A stretch of DNA of 64,000 nt, from positions 88,981 through 152,980 of the forward strand of contig NZ_AP017928.1 in NCBI RefSeq assembly GCF_003584645.1. The letters are read 5' to 3'. The first letter of the stretch is position 1. Each line of letters begins with the position of its first letter. Positions 45,713 to 55,214 of this stretch are shown here, one piece after another. This DNA comes from Methylocaldum marinum. GTDB lineage: Bacteria > Pseudomonadota > Gammaproteobacteria > Methylococcales > Methylococcaceae. The notes beneath the pieces are model-generated. The model saw only the letters and a list, made by a program, of their open reading frames with translations. It was not told the origin of the DNA and did no database searches. The position numbers and the translations under genes are program-made.

Positions 45713-48166
45713 CTAAAGCTCCAATCGCAGCGATCCGAATACCATCAACGGTTCAGCCGGGTTATTGGACCAGGCTGCGCGCTGTATGAAGTATTCGGTA
45801 TCGGTGACGTTATGGATGTTGACCTGGGCGGTCAGTCTCGTGGGTCCCACATTGAAACGATAAGCCGCCATCAAGTCCAAGCGTGCGTAGGCGCCGTCGG
45901 AAAAGCTATTGGCGGCATCGCCGTAACGCCGACCGGCGGCGTAAACGCCCGCGCCTATGCTGAGACCGTTCAGGACATCCTGTTGAAAATCGTATTTCAG
46001 CCAGAAACTTCCGGAGTGCAGGGGCACATGCGGCAGGCGGTTTCCCTGGTTGCCCGAGTTGTCCTTAGTCACTTCGGTGTCAGTGTAGGCGTAGGTGCCG
46101 ATCATGCTCAGCCCATCCGTTAATCGGCCGCTGATATCCAGCTCCACGCCTCGGCTACGGGCCTCGCCGATCGCTGCCAGCAGATTACGGTTATTGGGAT
46201 CGGGCGTCAGAACATTCTGCTTGGTCAAATGATAATAAGCCAGGGTGCCGATCAACCGCCCGTCAAAAAATGACGTCTTGATTCCGCCTTCAAATTCGGT
46301 CGAAGTTTGGGGATCAAAAGGTTTGCCGGAAATTTGTTGACCATTGTTGGCTCCGAATGATTCGACAAAGTGTCCGTACAGCGAAAGCCATTCCCAAGGC
46401 TGATAGAGGATGCCTACACGCGGACTGAAATAGTTCTCTTCGAAATCGGTGAAATTGGAACGTGCCTGCGCAAGATTTTGATCGGAAGAACCGGAGCCAA
46501 AGGTCGCGATGTCGTAGCGTCCGCCGCCCATGATATGCAGTTTGTCCCACAGCGTCATTTCATCCTGGAAATAAACGCCATACCATTCGTTGGTTTGTAT
46601 GGAATTCCACAGATAGGGCGGTCCCTTGGCCGATTCCAGATCGATCTTGGGCAGTGGTTTGAAGATATTGATATTGTCGACAAAACGGCTGGTGGCCTGC
46701 TTATGATCACGATAATGGTAGTAATCGGCTCCGATGAGCAGCTTATGCCGGATTCCGAATGTTTCGAATTTACCCGTCAGATCCAGATAAACCGTCTGCA
46801 GATCGTTGTCGCCGCCACCGAACCAAGCCCCGCGTGTGGCATCGCCGTTCGGAGCAACTCTATCCTCGACATAGACTTCTTCGAAGGTGGACGTGACTTC
46901 TGTGGCCAATACACCATTTCTCAGTTTCCAGTTCTCATTAAAGTGATGCGACCAATTGAAATCGATCAGCCAATACGCGTTATTATCGGCTAATCCTTTC
47001 TGGGTAAACGAACGGGAAATCGGAACCGGTGCGATCCGATTGCCGATGACCGGAATGCCCGCGTCGTACGTTCGGTCTTCGTGCAGATACTCGACCGACA
47101 AATTGAATTCGGTGCTGTCCGATGGTTTCCAACTGATGGCGGGCGCTACGAAAATCCTGTCATTGACGAAAAGGTCGCGAAACGACTTGGTATCGAGATA
47201 GGAGAGATCCAGCCGGTAAGCAAGCGATCCGTCTTGAGTAAGCGGTCCCGTGGCATTGGCTTCGGTCCGGTAGTAATCGTAGGAGCCGAAGCGTTGTTCC
47301 AGGGAATAATAGGGTTCCGTCAACGGTTTCTTGGTCACGACGTTGATCAGTCCGCCCGGCTCAATGCGCCCATACAATCCGGAAGCCGGTCCCTTGAGCA
47401 CTTCGATCCGATCCAGATTGGCAAAATCGGCGTTATTTCCGGCAATCCTGATACCGTTTCGATAACGTATGTTTCCCAACTCGAATCCACGCACGACAAA
47501 TGTGTCGTTTCCGCCCAGGGTTCCGCCATTGGTGGAGTATTGCTGTACACCGCTCACGTTTTTCACGGCATCTTGCAAGCGAAAAGCCTGTTGATCTTTC
47601 AATACGGCTTGCGGCACCACCTGAATCGACATTGGGTTCTCCATGATCGGAGTGTCCGTTTTGGTGGCCGTCGCGGCGTTGGTGCGGGTATAGCTCGGAT
47701 CGTACGGATCGTTCTCGTCCATCGCCGTATCTTTCACCGTAACGGGTGCCAGTCGTACTTCGTTGCCTTCGGCCGCGGCGAGGCGGATCGGCTCCGGAGC
47801 CCGTTTCAGCGTGACCGCCCTGGCTCCGGTATGGCGATAGACGAGGCCGGTTCCCGCCAGGAGTTTTCTCAGGGCTTCCGCTGGCGGATGGCGTCCGGAG
47901 ACGCCGGGGGAACGCGCGTCCTTGGCGAGGCCCGCCGCGAAGCCGACCTGCCAGTCGGTGACGGCTATGAACTCGTTCAATGCGTCTTCCAGCGGCTGGG
48001 CGGGGATCGAGAACGATATGGCTTGTTCGCCGAGGGCGGCGGACTCGGCGGCCGGGGCCGGCGCGGTAAAGGCAAACGGCGGCAATGCCAGCGCGAGACC
48101 GATGGCGAGGCGCGTGAGCGTGGGTGAGAAGGCTTTGCTCGAATGCCGGTTTGTTGTTCTTGTCAT
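45713..48166 (-). CDS. TonB-dependent siderophore-type transducer (FecA/FpvA-like)
   Basis: The 817-residue outer-membrane protein has a signal peptide ending near APAAESA. A short signalling domain (STN, about residues 48-122: ISFSIPAQPLEDALNEFIAVT, LLAGTGLVYRHTGARAVTLK) follows, with a TonB-box-like EVRLAPVTVKD, a plug (MSIQVVPQAVLKDQQAFRLQDAVKNV, RIEVLKGPASGLYGRIEPGG) and a long barrel. The STN domain marks it as a receptor that signals through a FecR-type anti-sigma factor. The fecI-fecR pair at 61-62.7 kb is the obvious partner. An 80-base copy of the fecR 3' end lies just upstream, between this gene and the last ABC gene. The ligand is unknown: a metal complex, or the exported peptides of this locus. 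Confidence 0.9.
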   Translation of the reverse strand: MTRTTNRHSSKAFSPTLTRLAIGLALALPPFAFTAPAPAAESAALGEQAISFSIPAQPLEDALNEFIAVTDWQVGFAAGLAKDARSPGVSGRHPPAEALRKLLAGTGLVYRHTGARAVTLKRAPEPIRLAAAEGNEVRLAPVTVKDTAMDENDPYDPSYTRTNAATATKTDTPIMENPMSIQVVPQAVLKDQQAFRLQDAVKNVSGVQQYSTNGGTLGGNDTFVVRGFELGNIRYRNGIRIAGNNADFANLDRIEVLKGPASGLYGRIEPGGLINVVTKKPLTEPYYSLEQRFGSYDYYRTEANATGPLTQDGSLAYRLDLSYLDTKSFRDLFVNDRIFVAPAISWKPSDSTEFNLSVEYLHEDRTYDAGIPVIGNRIAPVPISRSFTQKGLADNNAYWLIDFNWSHHFNENWKLRNGVLATEVTSTFEEVYVEDRVAPNGDATRGAWFGGGDNDLQTVYLDLTGKFETFGIRHKLLIGADYYHYRDHKQATSRFVDNINIFKPLPKIDLESAKGPPYLWNSIQTNEWYGVYFQDEMTLWDKLHIMGGGRYDIATFGSGSSDQNLAQARSNFTDFEENYFSPRVGILYQPWEWLSLYGHFVESFGANNGQQISGKPFDPQTSTEFEGGIKTSFFDGRLIGTLAYYHLTKQNVLTPDPNNRNLLAAIGEARSRGVELDISGRLTDGLSMIGTYAYTDTEVTKDNSGNQGNRLPHVPLHSGSFWLKYDFQQDVLNGLSIGAGVYAAGRRYGDAANSFSDGAYARLDLMAAYRFNVGPTRLTAQVNIHNVTDTEYFIQRAAWSNNPAEPLMVFGSLRLEL

Positions 48167-48348
48167 GGATGCTCCCGATGTCGGTGTTGTATGCCTGATT
48201 CAGGCTCTGGTTACCGAGACGTTTCAGGGGGTGGGAGTACACACCGGATCATAGAGAAATTTGTCGTCGCGTAGTTCAGCGTGGTTGTCGGCAAGGGATT
48301 GCCAATCCACGGTTTCGGCGGTTTTGTGGTGGGCGGCCGCAACCTGTA

Positions 48349-48422
48349 GCCCGTATGCGGCGCAGCGGAATACGGGATTCGGGGCTATGAGGTCCCGTAT
48401 TTACGCTGCGCCGCATACGGGC
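48349..48422. repeat. Large inverted repeat upstream of the receptor gene
   Basis: GCCCGTATGCGGCGCAGCG at 48349 onward is the near inverse of the stretch ending CGCTGCGCCGCATACGGGC at 48422, with an inner pair AATACGGGA / TCCCGTATT. A single GTCGGCAAGGGATTGCC half-repeat lies at about 48288. No gene is seen from 48167 to 48493. Confidence 0.65.
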
Positions 48423-48493
48423 CACGGTCATTTCACGGGCTGGGACAAGCGAAGCGCGCGTCCGGCATACCGGGGGAACGCAGGTTAACGCTC

Positions 48494-48573
48494 TACCGCA
48501 CCACCGTGATGACGCGGGCGCCTGTGATGTCCGCGAGGGCTCGCACGACGGGGGCGGTGTCGTCGAGTTTGTA
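48494..48573 (-). pseudogene. Fragment duplicating the 3' end of fecR
   Basis: These 80 bases match the last codons of the fecR gene at 61140-61242. Both contain TACCGCACCACCGT, then GATGACGCGGGCGCCTGTGA, and end in GTGTCGTCGAGTTTGTA. Relative to fecR, 18 bases are missing after ACCACCGT and a few substitutions have occurred. The copy has no start and is not a gene. It lies between the truncated ABC gene and the TonB receptor gene. Confidence 0.85.
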
Positions 48574-48626
48574 GTCCGCGTAGGCTGATAGCTCGAGAGA
48601 AGACTGCGGGATCGACCGCGGCCGCT

Positions 48627-50750
48627 TCAGACATGGATGATCAGCACCAAAGCCGGTGCCCGCTCCCACAGCGAGGCCATGGTGTTCCGCAGGGTTTGCG
48701 GGTCCAGCGACGAAACGCTTTCATCCAGAATCACCACTTCCGCCCCTTGCAGCAGGGCGCGGGCGATGTAGATGCGTTCGCGTTCGCCGTGGCTGAGTTG
48801 CCAGCCGGTTTCGCCCACCATTTGGAAGATGCCGCCTGGCATCCGTTCCAGGAGCGGTCCGAGACCCAGGGCGCGGCACAGGGCATCGGCTTCATCGATG
48901 TCTTTCTGCGCTGGCGGCCAGCCCCGCCCGAGCAGCAAATTGAACGCCAGCGAGCCCATGAGAATATGGTTTTCGTGGAACTGCGGCACCAGCGCGATAT
49001 GTCGTCTCCATGTCCTCTCGCCCAAGCTGGCGCGGTCCAGGCCCCCGATCAGGCAGAGGCCGGCTTCCGGCAGGCGTTGCCCGGAAAGGAGCGAAGCCAG
49101 GGTGGATTTGCCGCTCCCCGAGGAACCTTCCAACAGCACCCGGTCATCCGCTCCGATATGAAGGCTAGCGCCGCACAACACGGGATCGGACTGGCCGGCG
49201 TGTCGGTAGATCAGGTTGTGCGCCTCGATGATCGGGCGCTCCGGGCCGGAAGTGGTCTTGTTGCCGGAGACGCCGGGGTGTCCCAGGATTTCAGGACGGG
49301 CCGCGGCGCGCCAGAATGGGCGGATTTGCTCGAAAGCCACCCAGGCGCCCAGTATTTGCTCCAGTCCTTCGCCAAGATGGCGGAAGGCCAGATACGCAGC
49401 CAGCACGCCTCCGAGGCTGAGCGCCAATGGCACGGCGCCGTCGCCTCCGGCGATGAAAGCGGAGACAAGCGAGGCAATGCCGACGAGCAGGCCGCCGCGC
49501 GGCAGTAGCGCCCGCAGGTTCAGGGCGGCGCGGTCCCGCGCCTGACTGACTTGGTAATAGCGCGTCAATGCGTGGTCCTCGCGAGAGTTCCAGCGCTCCC
49601 GAGATTCTTGAACCGCGCGGGTGCGGTGGCCCACCATGCCCTCTACCAGGATGTCGGTCAGGGCCAGACGGGTTTCCGTCCAGTTTCGTTGATGCCGCAG
49701 GTAATATGCGGCGAATCCCACTCCAGCCAGGCTCCAGGCGGCCAGCACGAGTAACGGCCGGGAATCCTGAGCCAGCCCGAGAATGCCGAAAGCCAAGACC
49801 AGTTCCACCAGACCCGTCAATCCGAGAGAACCGCCGGCCACGGCCGTTTGCTCCAGGGCTTCGGTTTCCAGAGTGCGGCCCAATAGACGTCCGACCCCGA
49901 GGTGGCGGATTTCCTCCGGGTCCAGCCGCAACGCACCGGCCAAAAGGCGCCGCTTGAGCAGGGCGCCGGCGCGGACCGCGAACCAGCCGGCGGCTCCGGA
50001 AGCGAGCAAGCGTAGCGGAAGCAGGGTCAGAAGCAGCAGCGCCCAGGCTTGCAGCCAACCGATGTCGAGATGTCCGGAGAACACGCCTTGTCCCAGCAGC
50101 CACCAGGCACCCAGCCACAACAGGAAGGCCAGGGTATGAGCGGCGAACAGGGTGCTCAGCAGTCCCCGCACCCGATAGTCGCTTGCCTGCCGGCCCAGCG
50201 AAGCGGTGCATGCCGGGCGGACCAGCCAGCCTACCCGGATGCGGTGATCGGCCAGAAGTTCTTCCAGCAAGGCGGCGCGTGCACGGGCGCGGCGGATCCC
50301 CTGTACGCGCGCGGTGGAAATGAGGGCGTCGATATCGGCGGCCAGTTCGTCGTCCAGTGCGCGGCATAGTGCTTCCCGTACCGTTTCCAGAGGCAGGCGC
50401 CGCCGTTGCAGATCCGCGCACAGGACGTGAAGAGTCTTGCCGCGCCGTGCCAGCACGGGTAAGAAAAGATTCCCGGGCAGACGCAACACGGCCGGCGCGC
50501 AGCGGGCAAGAAACGCGCGGATGCCGGCATAACCGGTTTCGACCGCTTCGGTTTCGAGGCCCAGATGTGCGGCGGTTCTGGATAGCTCGAATGCCAAGGC
50601 GGCCTCGGGGTCATCGCTCCCGAGATGGGGTGCGACCTGTACGCCGTGCGCAGGATCGGCCCAGCCGCGGGCGTGGCCCAGTGCGGCGACCGCTTCGCCC
50701 AGGCGATCAATGGGCCAGGCCAGCTTTTCCAGTTCGGGCGAGGGGATCAC
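48627..50750 (-). CDS. ABC transporter permease/ATP-binding protein (NHLM-type, no peptidase)
   Basis: The 707-residue protein has an N-terminal soluble region of about 180 residues and a membrane domain (LLSTLFAAHTLAFLLWLGAWWLL onward). The ATPase domain has Walker A LLEGSSGSGKST, signature LSHGERERIYIARAL and Walker B VVILDES. Peptidase-free exporters with such N-terminal extensions are typical second ABC genes of NHLM-type bacteriocin export systems. The protein stops at LVLIIHV, directly after the H-loop His, with none of the usual 30-60 further residues. The fecR fragment begins 54 bases later, so the end may have been cut by rearrangement. The start overlaps the TPR gene stop by four bases. 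Confidence 0.83.
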   Translation of the reverse strand: MIPSPELEKLAWPIDRLGEAVAALGHARGWADPAHGVQVAPHLGSDDPEAALAFELSRTAAHLGLETEAVETGYAGIRAFLARCAPAVLRLPGNLFLPVLARRGKTLHVLCADLQRRRLPLETVREALCRALDDELAADIDALISTARVQGIRRARARAALLEELLADHRIRVGWLVRPACTASLGRQASDYRVRGLLSTLFAAHTLAFLLWLGAWWLLGQGVFSGHLDIGWLQAWALLLLTLLPLRLLASGAAGWFAVRAGALLKRRLLAGALRLDPEEIRHLGVGRLLGRTLETEALEQTAVAGGSLGLTGLVELVLAFGILGLAQDSRPLLVLAAWSLAGVGFAAYYLRHQRNWTETRLALTDILVEGMVGHRTRAVQESRERWNSREDHALTRYYQVSQARDRAALNLRALLPRGGLLVGIASLVSAFIAGGDGAVPLALSLGGVLAAYLAFRHLGEGLEQILGAWVAFEQIRPFWRAAARPEILGHPGVSGNKTTSGPERPIIEAHNLIYRHAGQSDPVLCGASLHIGADDRVLLEGSSGSGKSTLASLLSGQRLPEAGLCLIGGLDRASLGERTWRRHIALVPQFHENHILMGSLAFNLLLGRGWPPAQKDIDEADALCRALGLGPLLERMPGGIFQMVGETGWQLSHGERERIYIARALLQGAEVVILDESVSSLDPQTLRNTMASLWERAPALVLIIHV

Positions 50751-51925
50751 GCGCCGCCGGCAAAGCGAGAGGTTTCCCAGTGCTCGCGGCAGATCAGGGT
50801 GTGGGGATGTTCCGGACCCGCGGTTTTTTCCAGGATGTCCAGCGCCCGCCGGAACAGTGCTTCGGCGTTCCTGCCCTTGCCGATGGCCGGATACAGCATA
50901 CCGAGGTTGTTGAGGCAGGTGGCGGTGAGCGGGTGGTCGGGACCGAGGCAGCGCTCGCGGATGTCCAGCGCCCGCAAGTACAACGCCTCGGCTTCCGCCT
51001 GGTGGCCGCGGGCTTCGGCGATGGCGCCGAGATTGTTGAGCAGCAGGGCGACTTCCGGATGTTCTGTGCCGTGCCGGGCAACATGAACCTTGAGGGCGCG
51101 GCGGTACAGGGCTTCGGCCTCATCGTACCGGCCCTGTCCATCGAGAATGGCAGCCAGGGTGCCGTGGGTCACGGCCAGTTGCGGGTGACCGTCCGCCAAA
51201 ACCCTTTCCTGTAAAGCCAGAGCCCGGCGGCACAGGGGTTCCGCCTCGGCATAGCGGCCCCGCGCGTGATCCAGACCGCCCAGGTTGTAGAAAATCCCCG
51301 CCAGTACCGGATCATCCGGTCCGTATAGTCTTTCCAGGATATCATGTGCCCGCCGATAGGCCGGTTCGGCCTGATCATAGCGCCCCCAGTATTTATAGAG
51401 CATGCCCAGATCGTTGAGGGTAATCGCCAGTTCCTGGCTGTCCGGGCCGAAATGTTCTTCCATCAGCGCCAAAGCCCGGGCCAGGATCGACTCCGCCTCC
51501 GCGTAGCGGCCTTGGGCGCGCCGGGTCAAAGCTAACTGGCTCAAGGCATGCCGGCGGATGCGCTGGCATGCCGCCAGCGTATCCGCGTCGGTGTCCGCGA
51601 CCAGTTCCGGCTGGGCGAACAGCCCGTCCATGATCACGACCGCCCGCCCGCTCAAGTTCTCCGCCTCGCTGTATTCGCCCCGCTCGTAATGGGAGGAGGC
51701 GAGATTATTGAGGACATTGGCCACGTCGGGCTGATCCGAGCCCCCGTTGACTTCGAACAGTTCCAAGGCGCGCCGGTATAGCGCTAGAACTTCCTCGCCG
51801 CAATGTCCCCGCGCGGCCAGGAGATCGGCCAGATCGTTCAAGGCAGAGGCGAGTTCTTCCTCCGCATCCGGTTGGTTTTCGAGCGAGGCGATACGTTGGC
51901 GTAACTGGTGTTCGGGTTGATTCAT
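50747..51925 (-). CDS. Tetratricopeptide repeat protein
   Basis: The 392-residue protein is built mostly from kinesin light-chain-type TPRs of 42 residues. The repeating pattern is G-RYDQAEPAYRRAHDILER-YGPDDP, and about seven copies run from residue 70 to the end. It has no signal or membrane segment, so it is a cytoplasmic binding scaffold. It lies between the two ABC genes and overlaps the second by four bases, so it is part of the export operon. It could hold the short precursor peptides or couple the transporters; this is inference. Confidence 0.85.
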   Translation of the reverse strand: MNQPEHQLRQRIASLENQPDAEEELASALNDLADLLAARGHCGEEVLALYRRALELFEVNGGSDQPDVANVLNNLASSHYERGEYSEAENLSGRAVVIMDGLFAQPELVADTDADTLAACQRIRRHALSQLALTRRAQGRYAEAESILARALALMEEHFGPDSQELAITLNDLGMLYKYWGRYDQAEPAYRRAHDILERLYGPDDPVLAGIFYNLGGLDHARGRYAEAEPLCRRALALQERVLADGHPQLAVTHGTLAAILDGQGRYDEAEALYRRALKVHVARHGTEHPEVALLLNNLGAIAEARGHQAEAEALYLRALDIRERCLGPDHPLTATCLNNLGMLYPAIGKGRNAEALFRRALDILEKTAGPEHPHTLICREHWETSRFAGGA

Positions 51926-52172
51926 AGGTTGTTATTCTTTTTCCGAGCGGTGGGTGTGTGGGAAAATCTGAATAAGCCCTCTCCCTCTGGGAGAGGGTTG
52001 GGTGAGGGCCTGTTAGATCAATCATTTGCGCAGGTCGTTTCTCCGAATTGGAGACTTGATCAGCGCTTCCTGTGGGAAGATAGCCGGCATCCGGACGAAA
52101 AGAAAGCGGGAAACGGCTCGTTATAACATCCGGTCGATATCCGAATGGTGCAACCTATTGGTGAATGGCCGT
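51926..52172. other. Gap between C39-ABC and TPR genes with a dispersed repeat
   Basis: The 247-base gap holds a CCCTCTCCCTCTGGGAGAGGG hairpin-like stretch in part (about 51977-52000) and the second copy of the 35-base repeat (52037-52071, TTCTCCGAATTGGAGACTTG). I find no peptide gene of the 22-residue type in it. Confidence 0.55.
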
Positions 52173-54923
52173 TCAATTCCCACTGAAACCCGCCCCATCC
52201 CTGACCGAGCCTACCGGGATAGCGGCGGCTTTCTCCGGTTCCGGCACCTTCCATTCGCGTAGTTCTCCCTCCTGTACCCGCAGCCTCCGCCAGCGTGGAT
52301 CTCCCCAGATTTCTTCGTGTACCGAGGTTTCCGCGTCCAGCAGGGCGCGATAGAGGGACTCCGGATTTTCCGCCAGTTCCGCCGGAGCGTCGTCCTCGAC
52401 GATGCGTCCGCCGTTCACCACCAGCACCCGCTCGAATCCCAGCGTTTCGCCCACATCGTGGGTGATGCACAATAAGGTGGCGTCCCGCCAGTGGGCGTGG
52501 GTCCGCTCCAGGAGGGTGCGCCGGACCGGGCGCTCCAGGCCGCGGAATGGCTCGTCCAGGATCACCAGGCGCGGATTGGAACGCAATAGGCCCCGGCCTA
52601 CCCGCACCCGCTGCCCCTCCCCGCCCGACAGCCGTCCACCGCCCTCGCCGAGCAGAGTCTGCAAGCCGTCCGGCAGGCGCTCGACGATGCCGAGCAGCTC
52701 CGCCGCGCCCAGGGTCCAGGACAAGTCCGCGCCCGGCTGCGTGCCGTAGAAGAGATTGTCGAGGAGACTCCTGTTCCACAGGCGGACGGCAGGATCGACC
52801 CAGACCAGATCGCGCCGCAGGAGATCCATGCGAGCGGCGTCCAAAAGCTCTCCGTCGATCCTCACCTCGCCCTCTGCTGCCCGATGCCAGCCCAGCAGCA
52901 GCCCCGCCAGGCTGGATTTCCCTGCGCCGGATGGACCGACGATGGCCACGTGGGAGCCGGATGGGATATGCAGATCGATACCGTGCAGCAAAGTATGGCC
53001 GCCGGCATGGACGGCGACATTTTCCAGAACGATTTCGACCCCGGGCAAGGAAGCTTCGGGCAGTTGTGCCATCGGGGCGGCATCCCATTCGACCGGTGCG
53101 CGCAGAGGCTCCATGAGGCGCAGGGCCAGGTTGCGGTGCATCGGATACTGCCGCGCCAGGAGGGCGATCTCCTCGCCGAGCGCCGGGATGTGGAGCGCCC
53201 AGTAGGCCAGGAGTAGCGCCCCGGCCGGGTCCGGGATGCTCGCGGCATAATCGAACAGCAGCCAGGCCGCCAGACCGAAACCGGCCGCCGCCTGTAGTCC
53301 CTCCGCCAGCCATTGGACACGGAACAATTGCACCCGGGCGCCGCCCCAGGCAACCATGAGGTCTTCCTGTTCCCGGCGTATCGACGCTTCCGCGCCATGG
53401 GAACGGATCGCCGAGAGCCCCAGCAGGGTATCCAGGTAAAAGCGGATGAGCGAGCCGTTGTGGGTTCGAGCCCGCAATTCCAGTTCCTCGATACTGCCGT
53501 TGAAAGCCAGCGGCAATCCCACTCCGAGCACCACCGACAGGGCGGCGATCGGCGATCCGGCGGGATAGAGCCAGGCGATGGCCGCACCGGTAACGATGAG
53601 AGTCAGTACCGCGCGGAGCAATTGCCCGCCCAGTTGCGGTAGCCGCCCGAGCCGATGCACGACATGACTGCGCTCGGCCATGTCGGAAACCGGGCGGCTG
53701 CGGAAATACTGATCGGGCAGGCGTGGTATCCGCTCCAGCACGGCGATGCGGAGGCGTGTTTCGAGGCGCCGGCCCAGCCGAAGTAGCGCGCCGGTGACGT
53801 GCAGTTCCAGCCACAGCAGAGCGAAGACGAACAGCAGGAAGTAGCCGGAGGCGGCAAGCCGCTGCGGCATCAGCCCCAGGTCATGGCCCAGATCGAGTAC
53901 GCCGCGCAACAGCAACGCTTCGAGGACGAAGCCCAATGCCGTCAGCAGCAGACCGCCGCCCAGGGCGGTCCAAGACAACCATCCGTCGCCGTGCAGCAAC
54001 TCCAGCAAATCCCGCAACGGGCGCGGCGGGGCCTCGGAGAGGGCGGCGGCGAGTTCGGCGCTGAGCGGCGCGGGTGTTTCGTCATCCTCGCTTTCCGCCG
54101 CGGGACGCTCGGCCAGGCGTCCTCTCACCCGAATCAGCACCGCGCCCTTGAGTAGGACTTCCTCTTCTTCCGTGTCGTCGTCGGGCGGCACCGGGCGCAC
54201 CGACCAATAAGCTTCCGGGATGAACCGGAGCGCTTCGTCGGGCGACGAGGCCGCCCGCCGCCAGATGTCTTCCAGCAGGGCATCGGCTTCTGGGCCGGCC
54301 TTGAGCCCCTTGCCACGAACCAGCGAAGCGGTCAGTCGGGTGGCGGCATCAAGCGCCGCCAGGCATTGCCAGCCGGGTGTTTCCGCCGCCTCGGCGAGTA
54401 GCGCGCGGGCACTCTTCGCAAGTCCCAATTCGCGCAAGCGGCGATTCAGCGGGACGAGAAAATCGTCCGAACGCGCCCATTCCCCCCAATCGGCGGCGGG
54501 CACTTTCATGCGATGGATGTACAGGTTTCGGAGAAAGTACTTGCGGGTCTGCCAGCGGCGGCCGGATGCGGGGTCCATCAGCTGCACCCAGCCGCCGTGC
54601 CGCCGCCAGGCCACCATGAAGTGGGGCAGTCCCGAGGGCAGGCGTACCGTGACGATAGCGGGCAAGGCGCCGGCCTCGGGGATCAGCAAATGGTCCGGGG
54701 GCAGCATCACCTGCTCGGCGTCGAGTCCCAGGGATTTGGCGAGTTCTTCCAGGGTATCGATGGAGGTCCCATCCACGTCGGTCTGGCAGGCTTCCCGCAA
54801 CCGCCCGTAACTCACCGGGATACCGAAGCCTTCGAGCAAGGACTTGAGCGCCGCCGGTCCGCAGTCCATGAGTGAGGTTTGCACGACTTCGGGGACGAAA
54901 AAACGGCGCGAGGATGTCGTCAT
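52173..54923 (-). CDS. C39 peptidase-containing ABC transporter
   Basis: The 916-residue exporter starts with a C39 cysteine peptidase domain: VVQTSLMDCGPAALKSLLEG holds the oxyanion Gln and catalytic Cys, and LPHFMVAWRRHGGWVQLMDP the catalytic His and Asp. Such domains cut leader peptides, usually after Gly-Gly or Gly-Ala type sites, as the cargo is exported. After about 180 residues that I do not recognise come the membrane domain (about 330-600) and an ATPase domain with Walker A GPSGAGKSS, signature LSGGEGQRVRVGRGLL, Walker B LVILDEPFRG and H-loop CITHDVGE. The 22-residue peptide gene at 55215-55283 lies directly upstream. A degenerate copy of this gene's 5' end occurs at 58344-59117. Confidence 0.9.
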   Translation of the reverse strand: MTTSSRRFFVPEVVQTSLMDCGPAALKSLLEGFGIPVSYGRLREACQTDVDGTSIDTLEELAKSLGLDAEQVMLPPDHLLIPEAGALPAIVTVRLPSGLPHFMVAWRRHGGWVQLMDPASGRRWQTRKYFLRNLYIHRMKVPAADWGEWARSDDFLVPLNRRLRELGLAKSARALLAEAAETPGWQCLAALDAATRLTASLVRGKGLKAGPEADALLEDIWRRAASSPDEALRFIPEAYWSVRPVPPDDDTEEEEVLLKGAVLIRVRGRLAERPAAESEDDETPAPLSAELAAALSEAPPRPLRDLLELLHGDGWLSWTALGGGLLLTALGFVLEALLLRGVLDLGHDLGLMPQRLAASGYFLLFVFALLWLELHVTGALLRLGRRLETRLRIAVLERIPRLPDQYFRSRPVSDMAERSHVVHRLGRLPQLGGQLLRAVLTLIVTGAAIAWLYPAGSPIAALSVVLGVGLPLAFNGSIEELELRARTHNGSLIRFYLDTLLGLSAIRSHGAEASIRREQEDLMVAWGGARVQLFRVQWLAEGLQAAAGFGLAAWLLFDYAASIPDPAGALLLAYWALHIPALGEEIALLARQYPMHRNLALRLMEPLRAPVEWDAAPMAQLPEASLPGVEIVLENVAVHAGGHTLLHGIDLHIPSGSHVAIVGPSGAGKSSLAGLLLGWHRAAEGEVRIDGELLDAARMDLLRRDLVWVDPAVRLWNRSLLDNLFYGTQPGADLSWTLGAAELLGIVERLPDGLQTLLGEGGGRLSGGEGQRVRVGRGLLRSNPRLVILDEPFRGLERPVRRTLLERTHAHWRDATLLCITHDVGETLGFERVLVVNGGRIVEDDAPAELAENPESLYRALLDAETSVHEEIWGDPRWRRLRVQEGELREWKVPEPEKAAAIPVGSVRDGAGFSGN

Positions 54924-54997
54924 GGGAGACCGATAGGCCGCCTGCAGCGGCCGTGCAAAAAAAGTCGAAAGTCGGCTGTGATGAAAGCCGTTCCGGC

Positions 54998-55182
54998 TTT
55001 ATAAGGCACCCCATTACCCACAAGTCCTTTGCCTATGGAGGCCAGGCCAGTCGCGCCGATCCAAGTGCTTGATTTTCGGCTTGCGCCAGTGCGCCATCGC
55101 CTTGAATCGGAACTTTGGTGTGGCAGGCAACCCATTGATTTAAAAGCTGTAAAAAGATGTGGGTAATGGGGTGCTTTATAAG
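54998..55182. mobile_element. 169-bp MITE with 8-bp target duplication
   Basis: The element (55006-55174) has terminal inverted repeats GCACCCCATTACCCACA and TGTGGGTAATGGGGTGC, perfect over 17 bases. It is flanked by the direct repeat TTTATAAG at 54998-55005 and 55175-55182. It has no coding capacity. It sits inside the hairpin that follows the peptide gene at 55215, splitting its arms. The corresponding hairpin at 59179-59214 is intact. Confidence 0.9.
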
Positions 55183-55214
55183 GCTGGAACGGTTTTATCG
55201 CTGGTCAGCGAGGA

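Noticed and set aside
51926..52172. A further 22-residue peptide gene between the TPR and C39-ABC genes
   Set aside because: The conserved bases that encode KVKSKVKAG are absent. Only a dispersed repeat is present.
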